A stretch of 37,962 nucleotides of DNA from CAYFJO01 sp964343305 (GTDB taxonomy: Bacteria; Planctomycetota; Planctomycetia; Pirellulales; Pirellulaceae): NCBI GenBank assembly GCA_964343305.1, contig CAYFJO010000056.1, positions 1 to 37,962 on the forward strand, written 5' to 3'. Shown piece by piece: positions 9,183-19,300 of this stretch (position 1 is the first letter of the stretch; each line of letters begins with the position of its first letter). The position numbers and the translations under genes were made by a program. The notes under the pieces are model-generated. The model saw nothing but the letters and a program-made list of their open reading frames with translations, was not told the DNA's origin and searched no databases.

Positions 9183-9535
9183 TGGATTTTCCAAAGCAAG
9201 GGGAATCTCGAACGTTCGCTCGACAAATCCACGGCTTCTCCGCAAACGTGGCGTTCTCTCGCGAATTTTGTTGACCTCACCCGCCAATCGGTCATAAATG
9301 CGCGAAAGGGAGCAGGGCCAGAGTAGGTGCCACGAAACAAATGATATTCACATGAGAGTGGGTGCAGATGACTCTTGGAGTCGAAATTGATGTGGTGGAA
9401 TTGAAAAGACGGTGTATCGTTGAGGGTGAGCCGTTAGCCCGGATTATTCATGAACCGCCGTCCAAACTACGTGATGTTCTCTGTGAAAAGGAGTTGCGGT
9501 TATCTTGCCTAAAACACCGCGCAAATTCGAATCCA

Positions 9536-9599
9536 CACTAACCCGACGCGCAAGCGAGGGGCGACGTCCAAGACCCCTCGCTTGCGCGTCGGGTTAGTG
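9536..9599. repeat. Perfect 26-bp inverted repeat
   Basis: The arms 9536-9561 and 9574-9599 are exact reverse complements, separated by 12 bases; the core reads ACCCGACGCGCAAGCGAGGG. It is very GC-rich, lies between genes and lacks a T-tract. Repeats with this core are, as far as I recall, frequent in planctomycete genomes, but I cannot check this here. A bidirectional terminator between the hydrolase gene and the BlaI operon is a possible function. Confidence 0.85.
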
Positions 9600-9701
9600 A
9601 ATAATCCACGTTAGCATGGGTCGAACTTTGGGAATTCTTCGATTTGGACTTCTTTCGTTTTTTTGGCTGGACCATTGACTTAGTTCGTCTAGTAGATTAA
9701 A

Positions 9702-9715
9702 TTTAGTCAACTAAA
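9702..9715. promoter_or_regulatory. Candidate BlaI-type operator dyad
   Basis: TTTAGT-CA-ACTAAA is a perfect 6+6 dyad ending 31 bases before the repressor start codon. BlaI/MecI/CopY dimers bind short AT-rich dyads at their own promoters and autoregulate. A related TTAGT..CTAGT stretch lies just upstream (about 9680-9694). The assignment is inferred from position and symmetry. Confidence 0.45.
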
Positions 9716-9746
9716 CGATAAGGTGCAAATCGGAGACGACCAAGCG

Positions 9747-10121
9747 ATGACGTCTACTCAACTGGGGCGAGTGCAGCTCTTGATCATGCAGGTCCTGTGG
9801 GAAAAGGGACGAGCCACAGCCCGTCAGATCACCGACGCGATCAATGTCACCGAGCCGATCGCCCATAGCACCGTGCAAACTCTGTTGCGCGGTTTGGCAG
9901 ACAAAGGCTCGGTGTCGCACGAGTCCGAGGGAAGAACATTCGTGTTCTTCCCACTCGTGGAAGAAGACAAGTTTAAGAGAAACGCCACGCGGGATCTTGT
10001 CGAGCGTGTCTTCGGCGGCAACGCCGGCAGCTTGGTGGCTCACCTCTTGAAAAACGAAAACGTCTCGCACGAAGAAATCCATGAGATCCGCAAACTGATC
10101 AATCGACGCGGCAAGAAATAG
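9747..10121 (+). CDS. BlaI/MecI/CopY-family winged-helix repressor
   Basis: 124 residues from ATG 9747 (a GTG at 9723 is also in frame; GGAG at 9732-9735 supports the ATG). The fold pattern is typical of the family: an LGRVQLLIMQVLWEKG start, the helix-turn-helix ATARQITDAINV and the recognition-helix region AHSTVQTLLRGLADKG, followed by a beta-wing and a C-terminal dimerisation segment. In BlaI/MecI pairs the repressor is inactivated by proteolysis triggered by the membrane metalloprotease partner, encoded here 9 bases downstream. It probably represses its own four-gene operon through the dyad at 9702-9715. Planctomycetes have many such pairs unrelated to beta-lactams, so no resistance role is implied. 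Confidence 0.93.
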   Translation: MTSTQLGRVQLLIMQVLWEKGRATARQITDAINVTEPIAHSTVQTLLRGLADKGSVSHESEGRTFVFFPLVEEDKFKRNATRDLVERVFGGNAGSLVAHLLKNENVSHEEIHEIRKLINRRGKK

Positions 10122-10130
10122 GAGCACCCC

Positions 10131-13100
10131 ATGAATGGGCTTCACACAGAAATGGCGTTGCTCGACATGGTGAGCGGAGCGGTCGGGTTCGCCGTCAACT
10201 GGCTACTGCAGTCGACGTTGCTTCTCGCCGTGGGTTTAACTCTTGGCAGACTGCTCAGGCAACGAGGCTCGGCGGTGCAGTCCGTCGTCTATCGCACGAC
10301 GTTGGTTGCGGTCCTGGCTTGTCCATTGGCAACCTGGATGCTCTCACTGGCGGGCGTCTCTGGCTGGGCGATCGAGATGCCCGCCGCCTGGTCATTTCAG
10401 GAAACTACGACACCTCTTCCAAGCGACATTGCCATAGCAGTTCCGAAAGAGGCAATTGCCACGACTTCACCGAATACATTATCCAGCGAGGAAACGATCG
10501 AATTTCAGGCCGACTTTAGGCCGCTCGCGTCGTCCGGCTTCGACGACCAGCCGCAATGGCTTGATGGCGATGCTTTGTCCGATCGCATGTCGGGAATGGA
10601 ATCCGCCGAGCCTGCGAGCGAGGCACAGTCGGATGTCGATCGCGAACCGTCGATGACCAAGCCGGCAATAGCGAAATTGCGGGTGTTTGAAGTCCAGCGC
10701 TTCGGTCGGCTGGCAATCGCGACCAGTTGCTTATGGCTTGCTGTGACATCACTCTTGATCGGAAGGTTGGCTTGGGCGTGGTGGCGTTTGGCTCGTTTGC
10801 GCCGAGGCGCCATGAGGGCGGAATCGGCGACCATCCGGGTTTGTCACGAACTGGCATCCCAACTCGAAGTTACCGCCCCGGACGTCCTGCAAAGTCCCTT
10901 TTTGCCGAGCCCTTGTCTTACGGGACTTCGTCGGCCCGCCATTTTGATGCCCGACGGTGAAATGAGCCTCTCGGTCCGCGACGTGTTCATCCACGAACTG
11001 GCCCACCTACGCCGCCGCGACTGCCATTGGAATCTGTTTCGACAGTTGGCAACGGCGATGTTCTTCTTTCAACCGCTGCTGTGGATACTCTCCCGCCGGC
11101 TAGAAACGGTTGCCGAGGAAGTCTGTGACGATTATGTGGTGCAGTTTGGCGGCGATCCTCAGGAGTACGCCCACCGCCTGGTAGACATTGCCGAACTCTC
11201 CTCCGCTCCCGTGGCTGCGGCGGGCGTCGGCATCGTATCGCTGCGGTCGATGCTGGCCAAACGCGTGGCAAGGATTATGGACACATCTCGTTGCCTTTCT
11301 ACAAGGGCAGGCAGCTTGTTGCTAACTCTGGTTCTAGTCAGTGGACTAATCGTGACGACACTCGTCGGTTTCTTTGGCGTTGGATCCCAGCCCTCTTTGG
11401 GAGAGGCAGAAGGCGCGTTGCGCGAAAGCGAAGACGTGGTTGCCAGCGAAGACGTGGTTGCCAGCGAAGACGTGGTTGCCAGCGAAGACGTGGTTGCCAG
11501 CGAAGACGCTGCCGCAGGTGCCGAGGGTGCTGATGATGAAGACAAAGCTGTGCAAGCTAAGAAAATCCACGGCCGCGTCGTCGGCTCAGGCGGTAAGTCG
11601 TCCGCCGGAGTCCACGTCGCGGTGATTGCGATAAGAATTCAGCCCACACGCGGCGGTGACTTAACTCCGAATGGCGACGTCCTGATGGAGGCATCGACGG
11701 ATGCGAACGGCCAGTATAAGCTCAGCCTCGATGGCGTCTCTTCGAAGACTCATCAATTTGCCAACGTGATTGCCAGAAAAGCCGGCTCAGGAATTGCTTG
11801 GCAGAGGCTCAACCTGGACGCGACCAATGTCGAAGCGTCGCTCAAACTCCCGCCGGAGGGACGGATCCGTGGCAAGTTCGTTGATATTGAAGGTCAGCCG
11901 GCTGCGAGAGTGCGGCTGGTGGTTCGGTCGGCGACGAAGAGGTCCGAAGACGGGACACGCGAGGGCGTGGGCTTTCGAGGCGGCGACAACATTCCCGTCG
12001 CATGGCCGCCGCCAGTAACGTCCGACGAGCAAGGCCGGTTCGCATTGCACGGCATCCCGGCCGGGCATGGCGTGTTTCTCGAAGTCGAGGGAAACAACCG
12101 TTTTGCTCCGCAGAGTATTGCACTCAACACCGGCATACCCGAACAGCGTGGCGAGCGCGATGGCACGTACCGTCCGCTGGTAAAGAACGTGAAGGCTGGA
12201 GAAGAAGCGATATTGCCGCTCGCGCCGGCCCAGATTTTTGAAGGCATCGTGACGTACGAGGATACGGGCAAGCCGGCGCCGCAGGCGCAACTCAACATTT
12301 GGGCCAGTCAGCAGTCGCGGAGTGGTTCATGGTCCGGGGTTGCCGGCAAAGTGGACAGTGACGGTCGGTACCGCATCGTTCCGAAACCCGGTGTTCGATT
12401 CAGAATAACCGCCTACCCGCCGGATGGCGCTGCATACCTTGCCCGTGGAACTCCACCGTCCGAAGCAATCCAATGGGAATCAGGCGACCGCACGAAAAAA
12501 GTCGACATGACCCTGCCGCGCGGCGTATTAGTTCAGGGCAAGGTCGTCGAAGCGGGAACCAACGAGCCAGTCGCCGGCGCAACCATTCAGTACGTTCCTG
12601 AAAGGGTAAATAATCCGCATGCGTCCGACGACATCCTGACCGGGTGGCAGGGTATTCAGCTTACGAACAGAAAGGGCGAATTCAAGATCGCGGTTCTCCC
12701 AGGCCCCGGCCGATTGCTCGCGCACGGTCCGCAAGGAAAGTTCGTGCTGCAGCAAATTGCCAGCCGACAACTCAGCCACGGACTGCCGGGAGGCCAGCGC
12801 AACTACACGCACGCAATTCAGAAAATCGATCCGCAGCCAAAATCCGATCCGCTCGATGTGACGATCGAGCTCAAACGCGGTTCGACGATCAGCGGGCGAG
12901 TTGTCGACGAGAACGGAAAAGCCGTCGACGAAATGATCATCGTTTCGCGATTCAACATCTTTCCCGGCCAGCTTTCGTGGCGAGGAGACACGATGCCGGT
13001 TCTTGGGAACCGGTTTGACCTGACCGGGCTCGACCCAAGTAAGTCGCACAAGATCCATTTCCTCGACGCGAAACGTCGGCTTGGCGCCACAGCGCTGCTC

Positions 13101-13487
13101 AAGACCGATCAACCGAATCCGACCGTTGTGCTCCAGCCCTGCGGCCAAGCCAACATGCGCTTCGTCGATAGTAATGGTCAATCTGTCGCGGCGTACTATG
13201 CCGCGATCGAAATGGTTATGACGCCCAGTTTGCTTGGAGAATTCCGTATCGCGCGTCGACTCGGTGCATTAGCACCCGATGTCGACTTCATTTCCAATAT
13301 CGATCGAACGAACTACCCCCGCTTGCTTAAAAGCGACCCGCAAGGCCGCCTGAGTTTGCCGGCGCTGATCCCTGGCGCAACCTACCGCGTACGACTTGAT
13401 GGACGGACGCGCACAGCGAAAACGTTCGTAGCAAAGGCGAACGAACTTACCAAGCTCGGAGATATCGTCGTGGATCGGCCTGAATAG
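10131..13487 (+). CDS. M56 (BlaR1-like) membrane metalloprotease with carboxypeptidase-regulatory-like tail
   Basis: 1118 residues; GGAG overlapping the stop of the upstream repressor gene sets the start. N-terminal transmembrane helices (about 15-35, 42-62, 190-215) surround a zinc-protease domain with HELAH at residues 288-292 and the downstream acidic EEVCDDY segment, as in family M56. A further membrane helix (about 385-410) is followed by an exported linker made of repeated SEDVVA units, then several beta-sandwich, carboxypeptidase-regulatory-like repeats to the C-terminus in place of the penicillin-binding sensor of BlaR1. It is likely to sense an outside signal and cleave or trigger cleavage of the BlaI-type repressor. 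The ligand is unknown; the beta-sandwich tail suggests a polymer or surface ligand (inference). Confidence 0.88.
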   Translation: MNGLHTEMALLDMVSGAVGFAVNWLLQSTLLLAVGLTLGRLLRQRGSAVQSVVYRTTLVAVLACPLATWMLSLAGVSGWAIEMPAAWSFQETTTPLPSDIAIAVPKEAIATTSPNTLSSEETIEFQADFRPLASSGFDDQPQWLDGDALSDRMSGMESAEPASEAQSDVDREPSMTKPAIAKLRVFEVQRFGRLAIATSCLWLAVTSLLIGRLAWAWWRLARLRRGAMRAESATIRVCHELASQLEVTAPDVLQSPFLPSPCLTGLRRPAILMPDGEMSLSVRDVFIHELAHLRRRDCHWNLFRQLATAMFFFQPLLWILSRRLETVAEEVCDDYVVQFGGDPQEYAHRLVDIAELSSAPVAAAGVGIVSLRSMLAKRVARIMDTSRCLSTRAGSLLLTLVLVSGLIVTTLVGFFGVGSQPSLGEAEGALRESEDVVASEDVVASEDVVASEDVVASEDAAAGAEGADDEDKAVQAKKIHGRVVGSGGKSSAGVHVAVIAIRIQPTRGGDLTPNGDVLMEASTDANGQYKLSLDGVSSKTHQFANVIARKAGSGIAWQRLNLDATNVEASLKLPPEGRIRGKFVDIEGQPAARVRLVVRSATKRSEDGTREGVGFRGGDNIPVAWPPPVTSDEQGRFALHGIPAGHGVFLEVEGNNRFAPQSIALNTGIPEQRGERDGTYRPLVKNVKAGEEAILPLAPAQIFEGIVTYEDTGKPAPQAQLNIWASQQSRSGSWSGVAGKVDSDGRYRIVPKPGVRFRITAYPPDGAAYLARGTPPSEAIQWESGDRTKKVDMTLPRGVLVQGKVVEAGTNEPVAGATIQYVPERVNNPHASDDILTGWQGIQLTNRKGEFKIAVLPGPGRLLAHGPQGKFVLQQIASRQLSHGLPGGQRNYTHAIQKIDPQPKSDPLDVTIELKRGSTISGRVVDENGKAVDEMIIVSRFNIFPGQLSWRGDTMPVLGNRFDLTGLDPSKSHKIHFLDAKRRLGATALLKTDQPNPTVVLQPCGQANMRFVDSNGQSVAAYYAAIEMVMTPSLLGEFRIARRLGALAPDVDFISNIDRTNYPRLLKSDPQGRLSLPALIPGATYRVRLDGRTRTAKTFVAKANELTKLGDIVVDRPE
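11427..11508 (+). repeat. In-frame 18-base tandem repeat (SEDVVA linker)
   Basis: Four exact copies of an 18-base unit (AGCGAAGACGTGGTTGCC) plus a partial fifth encode SEDVVA repeats just outside the last membrane helix of the M56 protein. Exact identity of the copies suggests recent expansion by slippage; linker length is likely to vary between strains without breaking the frame. Confidence 0.9.
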
Positions 13488-14890
13488 TGCACCTTCATCG
13501 TGACGACAGGTACGGTAACGTGAAACAACCGACACCGACTACCGCTTGGGAGCCTTACGAGCCGACGAACGATGCTCCGTGGAACCTGAAGCGGGTCGCG
13601 CACCTGCACCGCCGGGCGGGGTTCGCCGCTCCGTGGTCGCAGCTTCAGCGCGATTTGGCCGACGGTCCGCAAGAGGCAGTCAAACGCTCGCTGACAGGTC
13701 ATGCACGCGAAGAACCTGACGATGATTTCGAAGCCATGGCCGACACCATCGGTGATGCGGCCACTGCCTCCGGCAGTCCCGGCCGGCTGAAGGCGTGGTG
13801 GCTGTATCGCATGCTGATGTCGCCCGATTCGCTTGGGGAACGACTTACGCTGATGTGGCACAACCACTTCGCCACCAGCAACCGCAAAGTCCAGGATCTC
13901 GTGCGTATGCGCGAGCAGAACGCGTTGTTCCGTAAGCACGCCCGCGCACCGTTCAAGAAACTGCTTGAGGCAGTCGTCAAACACCCTGCCATGCTTACGT
14001 GGCTCGATGCCGACTCAAACCGCAAGGGCCATCCCAACGAGAATCTGGCCCGCGAGTTGATGGAGCTGTTCACCCTGGGCATCGGAAACTACTCGGAGGA
14101 CGACGTCAAAGACGCGGCGCGAGCGCTGACCGGTTGGACGGTCGTCAAGAACCAATTTGGATTCCGTGACGCAAGGCACGACGATGGCGAAAAACTTCTG
14201 CTCGGCAAACACGGCGCGTTTACAGGAGACGACCTGATCCAACTGCTAGTCGAACATCCTGCCACGGCCCGCCGACTGGCGTGGCGGGTCTGCCATACGT
14301 TCATGGGCGAGGAAGTCGTCGACGAGCAGGCGCTCTCGCAGTTGGCGGATGGGCTGAGCAAGCGGCAGCTCGACACTGCTTGGGCGGTTGAGACCGTCCT
14401 GCGATCGCATCTGTTTTTCTCGGAGGACAACATGCGAACTCGCGTTTTGGGTCCTGTCGAGTATGTCGTCGGCACACTACGGACGTTGGAACTGTGCGAC
14501 CCGCCAGCGAGCACGTTACTGTTGGCTGAATGGACCGCGCGGATGGGCCAAGACCTGTTCTATCCGCCAAACGTCGGCGGCTGGAATGAAGGCCGCGCTT
14601 GGCTTGGATCCCGGACGATTGTGGCTCGCGCGAACTTCGCCAGCGCACTGGTTGAGGGCCGGCTCTGGCATTCGCCGCATAAGCCAGAGCTAGAAAAGCT
14701 CCTGCGTCGCCGCGAACAATCAACGGACCTCGCAGCAGCAGTTTCGTGGTTTGCGAAACTTCTGTGGGGAGAGTCCTCACCCTCGATCGTGGCGGAAGTG
14801 GTTGCGGCAGTGGACACGGTGCCGTCTGAGAACCAACTATCGACGGCCGTAGCGTTGCTGATGGCACGGCCTGAGAACCAAGTGGCCTAG
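13487..14890 (+). CDS. DUF1800 family protein
   Basis: 467 residues if translation begins at the GTG overlapping the last base of the previous stop codon; a GTG at 13520 gives 456 residues and a start more like family members (WEPYEPTNDAPWNLKRVAHL soon after). Typical DUF1800 signatures are present: HLHRRAGF, the MWHNHFATSNRKV block, and ENLARELMELFTLG followed by a YSEDDVKDAARALTGW block. The biochemical role of DUF1800 is not established. It almost always accompanies a DUF1501 gene, as here, and the two products are thought to act together at the cell envelope. No signal peptide is visible, so its secretion route is unclear. Confidence 0.9.
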   Translation: MHLHRDDRYGNVKQPTPTTAWEPYEPTNDAPWNLKRVAHLHRRAGFAAPWSQLQRDLADGPQEAVKRSLTGHAREEPDDDFEAMADTIGDAATASGSPGRLKAWWLYRMLMSPDSLGERLTLMWHNHFATSNRKVQDLVRMREQNALFRKHARAPFKKLLEAVVKHPAMLTWLDADSNRKGHPNENLARELMELFTLGIGNYSEDDVKDAARALTGWTVVKNQFGFRDARHDDGEKLLLGKHGAFTGDDLIQLLVEHPATARRLAWRVCHTFMGEEVVDEQALSQLADGLSKRQLDTAWAVETVLRSHLFFSEDNMRTRVLGPVEYVVGTLRTLELCDPPASTLLLAEWTARMGQDLFYPPNVGGWNEGRAWLGSRTIVARANFASALVEGRLWHSPHKPELEKLLRRREQSTDLAAAVSWFAKLLWGESSPSIVAEVVAAVDTVPSENQLSTAVALLMARPENQVA

Positions 14891-14905
14891 AGGGAGGACC
14901 AATCC

Positions 14906-16117
14906 ATGTTGTCTCGTCGCCAGTTTCTGCAAACGAGTTCGCTCGTTTCCCTTTCGCCCTTTGTACCAAGCATGCTTGGAAATGCGGCGCATGCCGCTTC
15001 GGCAGCGCCTGACGCCAAAGTGCTCGTCGTGATCCAACTGGACGGCGGCAACGACGGCATCAACACCGTCGTGCCCTACGGCGACGACGCCTATGGCCGG
15101 GTCCGCAAAAAGCTGCGCTTGCAAACCGGCAAGCTGCACAAGCTCAACGACCACGTCGGCCTGCATCCCAACATGGGTGCCGCCAAAGAGCTATTTGACG
15201 ATGGCCGATTGACCATCGTGCAGGGTGTCGGCTACCCGAATCCAGACCGTTCGCATTTCCGCAGCATGAAAATCTGGCAAACGGCGCGCTTCGATGAGGA
15301 TCAACATGACGGATACGGCTGGCTTGGCAGAGCGCTCGACCAAAGGTCTCTGCAGCAAAGTGTCAGTACGACGGCCAATGCGATTTACGTTGGTGACGAT
15401 GAAACGCCAGTAGCCCTGTGGGGCCGACGATCCGCGGCGATGTCGCTATCGCGCGCCGATGATCTCAAACTGCAGATCGAGCTGGCACCGCTGACGTCGT
15501 CACACTCTCTTCAGTCCAGCCCCAGCGCTTTGCACCAGTTCGTGTCTCGTCAGGTCCTGTCAGCCTATGCCGCAGCGGATGAGTTCCACCGGCAACAGGT
15601 TCGAAAACCGAAAGACGGTGGAGCTAGCTTTCCTAACACCAAACTTGGATCAAGGCTCAAACTGATCTCGCAGTTGCTCCAAAGTGGCTCACAGGCGAGG
15701 GTCTTCTACACGATGCAGAGCGGTTACGACACGCACTCGGCGCAGCTCTACACACACGCTCGCCTCTTGCGAGGATTCTCAACCGCTCTCCGGGCGTTTC
15801 TCAACGATCTGCGGACGGCGAAGCTTGATGATCGGGTCATCGTTCTGGGATTCAGCGAATTCGGCCGCCGCGTGAAGGAAAACGATTCTCAAGGCACCGA
15901 TCACGGCACCGCAGGGCCCGTATTTGTTGCCGGTCAGCCGGTAAAGGGCGGGCTGATTGGCGGCGCCTCGGATCTCTCCGACCTTGATGGCGGTGACCTT
16001 AAGATGCAGCTTGATTTCCGTCAGGTCTACGCACCGATTCTCGACAAGTGGCTCCGTGTCCCCTCTGCAGACATCCTTGGTTCCCCGTTCGACGCCCTGC
16101 CGATCTTCGAAGCGTAG
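14906..16117 (+). CDS. DUF1501 protein with Tat-type signal
   Basis: 403 residues. GGAGG lies 8 bases before the ATG. The N-terminus SRRQFLQTSS plus hydrophobic segment and AHA-type cleavage region looks like a twin-arginine export signal. The DUF1501 core is recognisable from VIQLDGGNDGINTVVPYGD, GLHPNM, and late FSEFGRRVKEN with DHGTAGPVFVAG. The family shares the alkaline-phosphatase/sulfatase-like fold, but its activity is unknown. It lies 15 bases downstream of its usual partner DUF1800 and is the last gene of the BlaI-led operon. Confidence 0.93.
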   Translation: MLSRRQFLQTSSLVSLSPFVPSMLGNAAHAASAAPDAKVLVVIQLDGGNDGINTVVPYGDDAYGRVRKKLRLQTGKLHKLNDHVGLHPNMGAAKELFDDGRLTIVQGVGYPNPDRSHFRSMKIWQTARFDEDQHDGYGWLGRALDQRSLQQSVSTTANAIYVGDDETPVALWGRRSAAMSLSRADDLKLQIELAPLTSSHSLQSSPSALHQFVSRQVLSAYAAADEFHRQQVRKPKDGGASFPNTKLGSRLKLISQLLQSGSQARVFYTMQSGYDTHSAQLYTHARLLRGFSTALRAFLNDLRTAKLDDRVIVLGFSEFGRRVKENDSQGTDHGTAGPVFVAGQPVKGGLIGGASDLSDLDGGDLKMQLDFRQVYAPILDKWLRVPSADILGSPFDALPIFEA

Positions 16118-16303
16118 TGAGTTCCACAATACGTTGGTTAGGCGAATCAAGGCAGATTCGACGAGTTTCCGGCAAGAACAAGGGGTAGATCCAGCCAGAT
16201 CCGCGCGTAAATGGCGATCAAGTCAATTCATTGACGGATCGCTCGATGGCGAAACTCTGGCGCTTCTCTTGTCGGCCAAAATATGATCCACGGCTGACGC
16301 GAA
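16118..16303. other. Convergent intergenic region
   Basis: 186 bases between two converging operons. I looked for a bidirectional terminator and saw only weak partial complementarity and no T-tract. Confidence 0.4.
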
Positions 16304-19300
16304 TCACTTTTCTCTCGACGATCCTTGTGCGAGCCAGCCCCCTTTTTGGCGTTTGTTTATTTTTCGCAGTTCTAGTACGGCTCGCTGCCGGCTGATTCTT
16401 TCGGCGACCAGGTCGGCGTAGATTTGGTCGGCGGTATTTCGACGTCGGACGGCGTCGTTGATGTCGAGGTATTGTTCCGTCGCGTTGAGGATCCAATCCA
16501 TGATCGCACTACGCTGCTTCTGATTCGACTCGGTCGAGGAGTCGCTTTGGGATTCAGCCAGTTTGGACTCGATTAAATCGAACTGCGATTGGATTTCGGA
16601 TCGTTGCAGTGTGGGACTTCTGCGACCCTTGTGGATCGCGTCGCGGACTTTGGCCTCACACAGTTGTCCGATAACCGGCATTGCCGCGATGGTTTGTAAT
16701 CCTCGTTCGGCGACATTTGCGCTGGAATCGCTCAGTTGCTCGCAGGCCTCGTGACACGGATCCCAAGCTTGGAATCGATAAATGAAATCCATGCCGGTCC
16801 CTTTGATGTTTTGCAGTCCCATCACGCGATTTAAGAACCCAGGCGGTGTTTCTTCGACAATCCTCGTAATGATCTCTTCGCCAGATGCATCGCGGTCTTC
16901 GATCACGACAATCTTGCGGCGAAACCACGTCTCCATTAATTCAACGAAACGCCGATCCAGCGCCGGGCAATCCGTGGGGCTCGATGACTTGATGTCTTTA
17001 GCAAGCTCGGTGAATTCTTGATGCGACTTCAGTAGTTGTTGGTGATGTTTCTCGATGGCATCAACGAGCGACGATTCGACCCCGCCGGCAAGAAGCAGTT
17101 GTTGAACACTTTCTGGATTTGCCCAATGTTGGTCCAAGTCTTGCTCAACTTCTGTCGTCTCACTCATGACTTTGAGCGCGCCCTGGATGTGTTCAACTGA
17201 AGTGGGTTGACGGAGACTGGTGGCCGCTTGGGTGAACATTTCGAGTGCCTGGCTCGCATCCCATGACTGCTCGTCATCACAAAGCTTGTAGTTTTCTATA
17301 CGGGCCGACCACGCTTCCGAGATGAAACCTTGTAGCCCTTTTAAGTTCGTGCCGATCAAAAAGTGACGATCGGCCTGAACATCGTTTACCAAGAGACTTG
17401 CGAAAACACGCGACCTCGGCACCCGGTCGGCCCGATTGTTGACGACCCCGCAAATCCATGTGCCAGGCTCGGTAAGCGGATCGTGTTTGTCGTATTCCAA
17501 TCGCTTCCAATTTCCCAGACACCCGAAACGTTCGTTGGCCGACATGCCGTTTGTGAACTCGATCTTGCGAGTCCGAATCTCCGAAACGGGGTAGGTTTTT
17601 AAAACGCCAAGGTCTGGCACAAGATAGTCCGCCATCGCCTTGACGGCAAAGTCAAAGCCGCACCCCAATTCGTCGGCCATCGCCGCAACCAAAGCGATGT
17701 TGTCGGGGTGTTCCTTGTACGGAAACCGATCGAGCATATCGTCTGTCAATAAACCGGATTCAAGCCAGCCAATTCCGCGCAGCGTTGTGCCTACTGACTC
17801 GCAACTGGCGGCAACCAGCGGTCGCATTTGTTGTTCCGTCGTCAACAGTCTCGATCGTCGCGGGACAAAGCCGGCGATCGTGGTGGCAACGTTGTAACCC
17901 GCGGGGCCTTGAAGATCTTCGTGGTCGGGAAACGTATTCGTGATCGTTCCCAGGTCGTCGCACGTCCATTGCCGCTGAAGCACGTCAACGTAGCTCGGCG
18001 TCAGTCCCATGCATTCCCACAGAAAAACCGACGGTCCCATCCGCGACGCCATCACGATCAAATCGCGGTGTTCCCAAATGGTCGCTTTGTCGTAGGGCCG
18101 GAAGAGTGGAATCTCGAGCATGTCGCCGAACGCATGCGATTGGATAAACATCGCTTCGCAGCCGGTTGTTTTGGAAACCATGCCGTGGCCGAGTGCTCCG
18201 AACAGCGCCGCCTTGAGACGCTCAGTGCCAGACTTGCCACGCGTTCCCCAACCGCCAATCGACAACGGGATGCTCCGTCGAGCGATTGCCAAACCGATGT
18301 TGGATAACAAATGCTTGCCCAAGAAGATGACTAGCGCGACGGCGGCGAAAGCTAACAAATGGACCAGTGAGTTTTCAAAAGCGGACCCAAAGTAATTGGC
18401 GTAGTCGCGAAGGAACTCCCATGATGTCGAGATCGACGGCAGTCCAACCGCGAGCAGACACGCAAAAAATCGCGAGACGCTTTGATCTTCGACAGACGTC
18501 GATTCGGTCTCGTCGTGCGGCCGCAGGTTGATTTTGAATCCCAAGTTTCGAAGTTCTTGAATGTATTTTTCAGGTTGAGTGTTCGGGTCATCATCCCAAT
18601 TGCGAAGTTGCGCGTACTCGGAAAAACGAAACGTGAGACGATACGCGGCACGAATTCGAGCTAGCGGATTACGAGGTGCGGTGACTTCCGTAACGCCCTC
18701 GCTTGTGTAGAACGACACAGTTCTCGGCCACAGCCAACTCTGATCCAAAACCGAAATCATGTCATCGACCAACGGCAGAAACGGTCTCGACCCACCGTCG
18801 GAACTCACAAACAACGGCTCGCCAGGAACCTTGGTTTGGCTCAACTCCGCCATTACTTGCGAAGGAGCACGAATCGTGGCATCGCTTGCACGACCAATGG
18901 TGTGTCGAAATGCCTGGCGTTTGTCCGTCGCCGAGTGCATCAATTCGAACCAGAACCGCCACAGTCGAAATCGAAAAATGGGACCGCGTGTAACATAGTT
19001 GCCCAACCATCCACGTCGCAGATCAAATCCAAAGTCGTCCTGGGCCAGCACCGCGAACACCCGTCCGATCGAGTCGCGCGAATGACCTCGCAAAGCTCGA
19101 TTGGGAATGCGACGCGATTTCCCAGGCGCTAGATCGGCAAGTCGATCGCGCAGATCGAGAAACAAAGATCGAGCATCCGGATCGAGCAACAACCAAATGC
19201 GTTCGTTCGCTTGTGCCGACCATCGTCTTACTGGAATCGACTCTGATTCCTTTTGGAGATTGGCAATTCCTCGTAGAATTTGCGATTGGAACACGCTTAT

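Larger units (their letters stand above)
9183..9746. other. 564-base gap with repeats and promoter region of the BlaI operon
   Basis: The stretch holds a perfect 26-bp inverted repeat (9536-9599) and a short dyad close to the next gene (9702-9715). A 10-base segment GGATTATTCA (about 9440-9449) recurs in inverted form at the right edge of the hairpin (about 9598-9607). The only open frame, 57 codons at 9368-9541, has no recognisable family or clear ribosome site and ends inside the hairpin; I do not call it a gene. Confidence 0.5.

Noticed and set aside
9368..9541. 57-codon plus-strand open frame in the gap before the BlaI operon
   Set aside because: No clear ribosome site, no recognisable family, and it ends inside the perfect inverted repeat.
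11427..11508. Possible CRISPR-like array
   Set aside because: The 18-base units are directly adjacent without spacers and are in frame within the M56 gene, so this is a coding tandem repeat.
9747..13487. Beta-lactam resistance module (BlaI/BlaR1)
   Set aside because: The sensor tail is carboxypeptidase-regulatory-like rather than penicillin-binding, and no beta-lactamase is nearby.
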